NCBI RefSeq assembly: GCF_003226565.1
Contig: NZ_QKOE01000021.1
Location: forward strand, 1 to 62,312
DNA: 62,312 nucleotides
From: Parazoarcus communis SWub3 = DSM 12120
Lineage (GTDB): Bacteria > Pseudomonadota > Gammaproteobacteria > Burkholderiales > Rhodocyclaceae
Reading direction: 5' to 3'
The translations under genes were made by a program, and so were the position numbers. Below the pieces are notes generated by a model. The model was not told the origin of the DNA. It made no database searches and saw nothing but the letters and a program-made list of their open reading frames with translations. Positions 60,730 through 62,312 of the stretch are shown piece by piece. Each line of letters opens with the position of its first letter. The stretch's first letter is position 1.

Positions 60730-62139
60730 ATGCGCAAGCGCGACAACACCCTCAGCACCGACCAGAAGGCCCTTGCCATCAACCTGGACAAATTCAAGTA
60801 TGGCTCGATCGTGGAGATCGGCGCCGGACAGGAGGTCGCCCGCCGCTTCTTTCACGTTGGCGCTGCGGCCGGCACCATTGCCAAGACCATGTCGGCTTAC
60901 GACATGGCGGTCAGCGATGACATTTACGGCCACGTGGACCGCTACGTCAGCCGCGCCCGCCTGATGCAGATGCTGGACAAGGAGTTCACCCAGGTTGTGG
61001 ACCGCCTGACCCATGTACGGGCAAAGAACACCACTTTCTTCGCCTACGCCGCCACTGTCACCGCACGCAGCTTCAAACAGAAAAACGAATGCCACGGCTG
61101 GATCGGCATCCGTCTGCAACTGCACCCGGGCGCCGCGCCGAGCGACGTCATCCTGCATGTACGCATGCTCGACAACGACAACGCACAACAATCCGAAGCA
61201 CTGGGCATTCTTGGCGTCAACCTGATTCACGGCGCCTTCTTCCACCACGACCAGCCGGAATGGGTGGTCGAGGGGCTTGCCGATGGCCTCAGCTCCGAAC
61301 GTATCGAGGTCGACCTGATCCACTTCTCCGGCCCCTACTTCGAAGAGGTCGAGAACCGTCTGATGAACCTGCACCTGATCCGCAGTTGGCTGACCCGCGC
61401 AGTGGTGTTCAATCCCGCAGGCGAGGTCGTGGTACCCGGTGAGCTGTTCTACCGCAAGCCGGTACAGGTCATCCGCGGCAGCTTCAAGCCGATCACCTGC
61501 GTCAACGTCGACATGATGCGCGGCGGGCAGAAGCAGTTCAGCCAGATTTCGGCGGTTGACGAGAACGAGATCCTGTCACTGGCCGAAATCACCATGAACT
61601 CGCTACTCAATGGCGACGAGATCGACGGTCGCGACTTCCTTGCCCGCCTGGACCTGCTCGCCTCGCAAGGCTACACCGTGATGATCTCGGACTATGTCCG
61701 CTTCTTCCGCCTGCGAGCTTACTTGCGACGCTACACCCAGAAACCGATCAGCATCGTGTTGAGCGTGCGCGAACTGCAGGCGCTGTTCGACGAGAAGTAT
61801 TACGACGGTCTGGAGGGCGGCATTCTCGAAGCCTTTGGCAAGCTGTTCCCGGACAATACCCATGTGTACGTCTATCCCTCGCGTCGCCATGGTGAAGCCG
61901 AGATCACCACACTGGCCAACATCCCGGTACCGCCCCACCTGCGTCATCTGCTTGCCTACCTGATCGAGAACGGCAAACTGGTTGCCATCGAACCTCAGGA
62001 CGAAAGCCACCTCGAGATCGAAGCGGCCGAAACCCTCGCCAGCCTGCGCCGCGGGCGCGGCGATTGGGAAAAAGACGTTCCCGAAACCGTGGCCCAGCGC
62101 ATCATCGACGGACGACTGCTCGGCTTCGACTCCGAATAG
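60730..62139 (+). CDS. Large conserved protein of unknown function
   Basis: 469 residues from an ATG behind GGAG, 78 bp after the nitroreductase. The segment EIGAGQEVARRFFHVGAAAG and the following AKTMSAYDMAVSDDIYG are the mark of a conserved bacterial family often named TonB-dependent receptor or nicotinate-nucleotide adenylyltransferase in databases. I see no TonB box, signal peptide, barrel or adenylyltransferase HxGH motif, so neither name is supported. It looks soluble and cytoplasmic. It may be linked to the nitroreductase by operon, but that is untested. Confidence 0.85.
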   Translation: MRKRDNTLSTDQKALAINLDKFKYGSIVEIGAGQEVARRFFHVGAAAGTIAKTMSAYDMAVSDDIYGHVDRYVSRARLMQMLDKEFTQVVDRLTHVRAKNTTFFAYAATVTARSFKQKNECHGWIGIRLQLHPGAAPSDVILHVRMLDNDNAQQSEALGILGVNLIHGAFFHHDQPEWVVEGLADGLSSERIEVDLIHFSGPYFEEVENRLMNLHLIRSWLTRAVVFNPAGEVVVPGELFYRKPVQVIRGSFKPITCVNVDMMRGGQKQFSQISAVDENEILSLAEITMNSLLNGDEIDGRDFLARLDLLASQGYTVMISDYVRFFRLRAYLRRYTQKPISIVLSVRELQALFDEKYYDGLEGGILEAFGKLFPDNTHVYVYPSRRHGEAEITTLANIPVPPHLRHLLAYLIENGKLVAIEPQDESHLEIEAAETLASLRRGRGDWEKDVPETVAQRIIDGRLLGFDSE

Positions 62140-62208
62140 GTCAACGCCACCAAGGAAGTCAAGAACAACCCATATACTCGCGATCCGCCGTAGATACTGT
62201 TATTCAGG

Positions 62209-62312
62209 TCAAGCGTTATGAAGCTGCGGATTGAATGGTTTGCCGGACTTGAGCACCCCGAAGGCCACATGGATGAGCTTTCGCATCATGGCGCCGATCA
62301 TGACCATGGGCG
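62209..62312 (-). mobile_element. C-terminal end of an IS110-family transposase (partial)
   Basis: On the minus strand a frame of 33 residues ends in a stop at 62209 and runs off the window. It contains MIGAMMRKLIHVAFGVLKSG, the usual C-terminus of IS110-family (DEDD) transposases. The element therefore lies mainly to the right. Whether the gene is intact cannot be seen. Confidence 0.88.

Overview
The window looks like chromosomal DNA of a GC-rich betaproteobacterium, most likely of the Rhodocyclales (Thauera/Azoarcus-like). This placement is inferred from protein sequence style and gene neighbourhoods (petABC-sspAB, dnaX-ebfC-recR, hemA-prfA-prmC-grxD, argH/algZR/hemCDXY), not from a database search. 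Most of the sequence is dense housekeeping DNA with short gaps and many 4-bp stop/start overlaps.

Layout, left to right. A leftward stable-RNA-type promoter sits at the edge, followed by a possible PilZ-domain gene. Next come thyA-folA, and a leftward block of mrp/apbC, dcd and a PLP-dependent basic amino acid decarboxylase. An OmpA-like lipoprotein, metG and a SulP transporter point right. The haem operon hemC-hemD-hemX-hemY points left; a small thioredoxin-like protein and ppc point right; the AlgZ/AlgR-type two-component pair points left; argH and a Ser/Thr kinase fused to a cyclic-nucleotide-binding domain point right. At 24.2-27.1 kb is a tightly overlapping four-gene operon: a Tat-like secreted protein, a PqqD-like protein, an HprK-like kinase and a nucleotidyltransferase. 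It matches the functionally unsolved 'HPr-rel-A' type of system. Then come hemA-prfA-prmC-grxD, an SGNH esterase with a small Cys-rich partner, tRNA-Phe, a TctDE/QseBC-like two-component system, groESL under a perfect CIRCE element, fbp-tamA, a DadA-like oxidoreductase, a bacteriohemerythrin and a GT4 glycosyltransferase. The cytochrome bc1 genes petABC with sspAB, dnaX-ebfC-recR, a cyclopropane fatty acid synthase-like methyltransferase and a ZIP metal transporter follow.

The region from about 52.9 to 59.4 kb is the most accessory-looking part. It carries an outer-membrane protein of the phenol-degradation MetA type, a Baeyer-Villiger monooxygenase (BVMO), an NAD-type short-chain dehydrogenase, a MetX-like alpha/beta hydrolase and an AraC regulator. 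This is a plausible alcohol -> ketone -> lactone/ester -> hydroxy acid catabolic module. The BVMO lacks the family fingerprint histidine. The module ends beside the SRP RNA gene (ffs). The right edge has a nitroreductase, a large conserved protein of unknown function and the C-terminal end of an IS110-family transposase.

The two best candidates for undescribed biology are the HPr-rel-A operon with its putative secreted substrate, and the BVMO/SDR/hydrolase module with its deviant BVMO.
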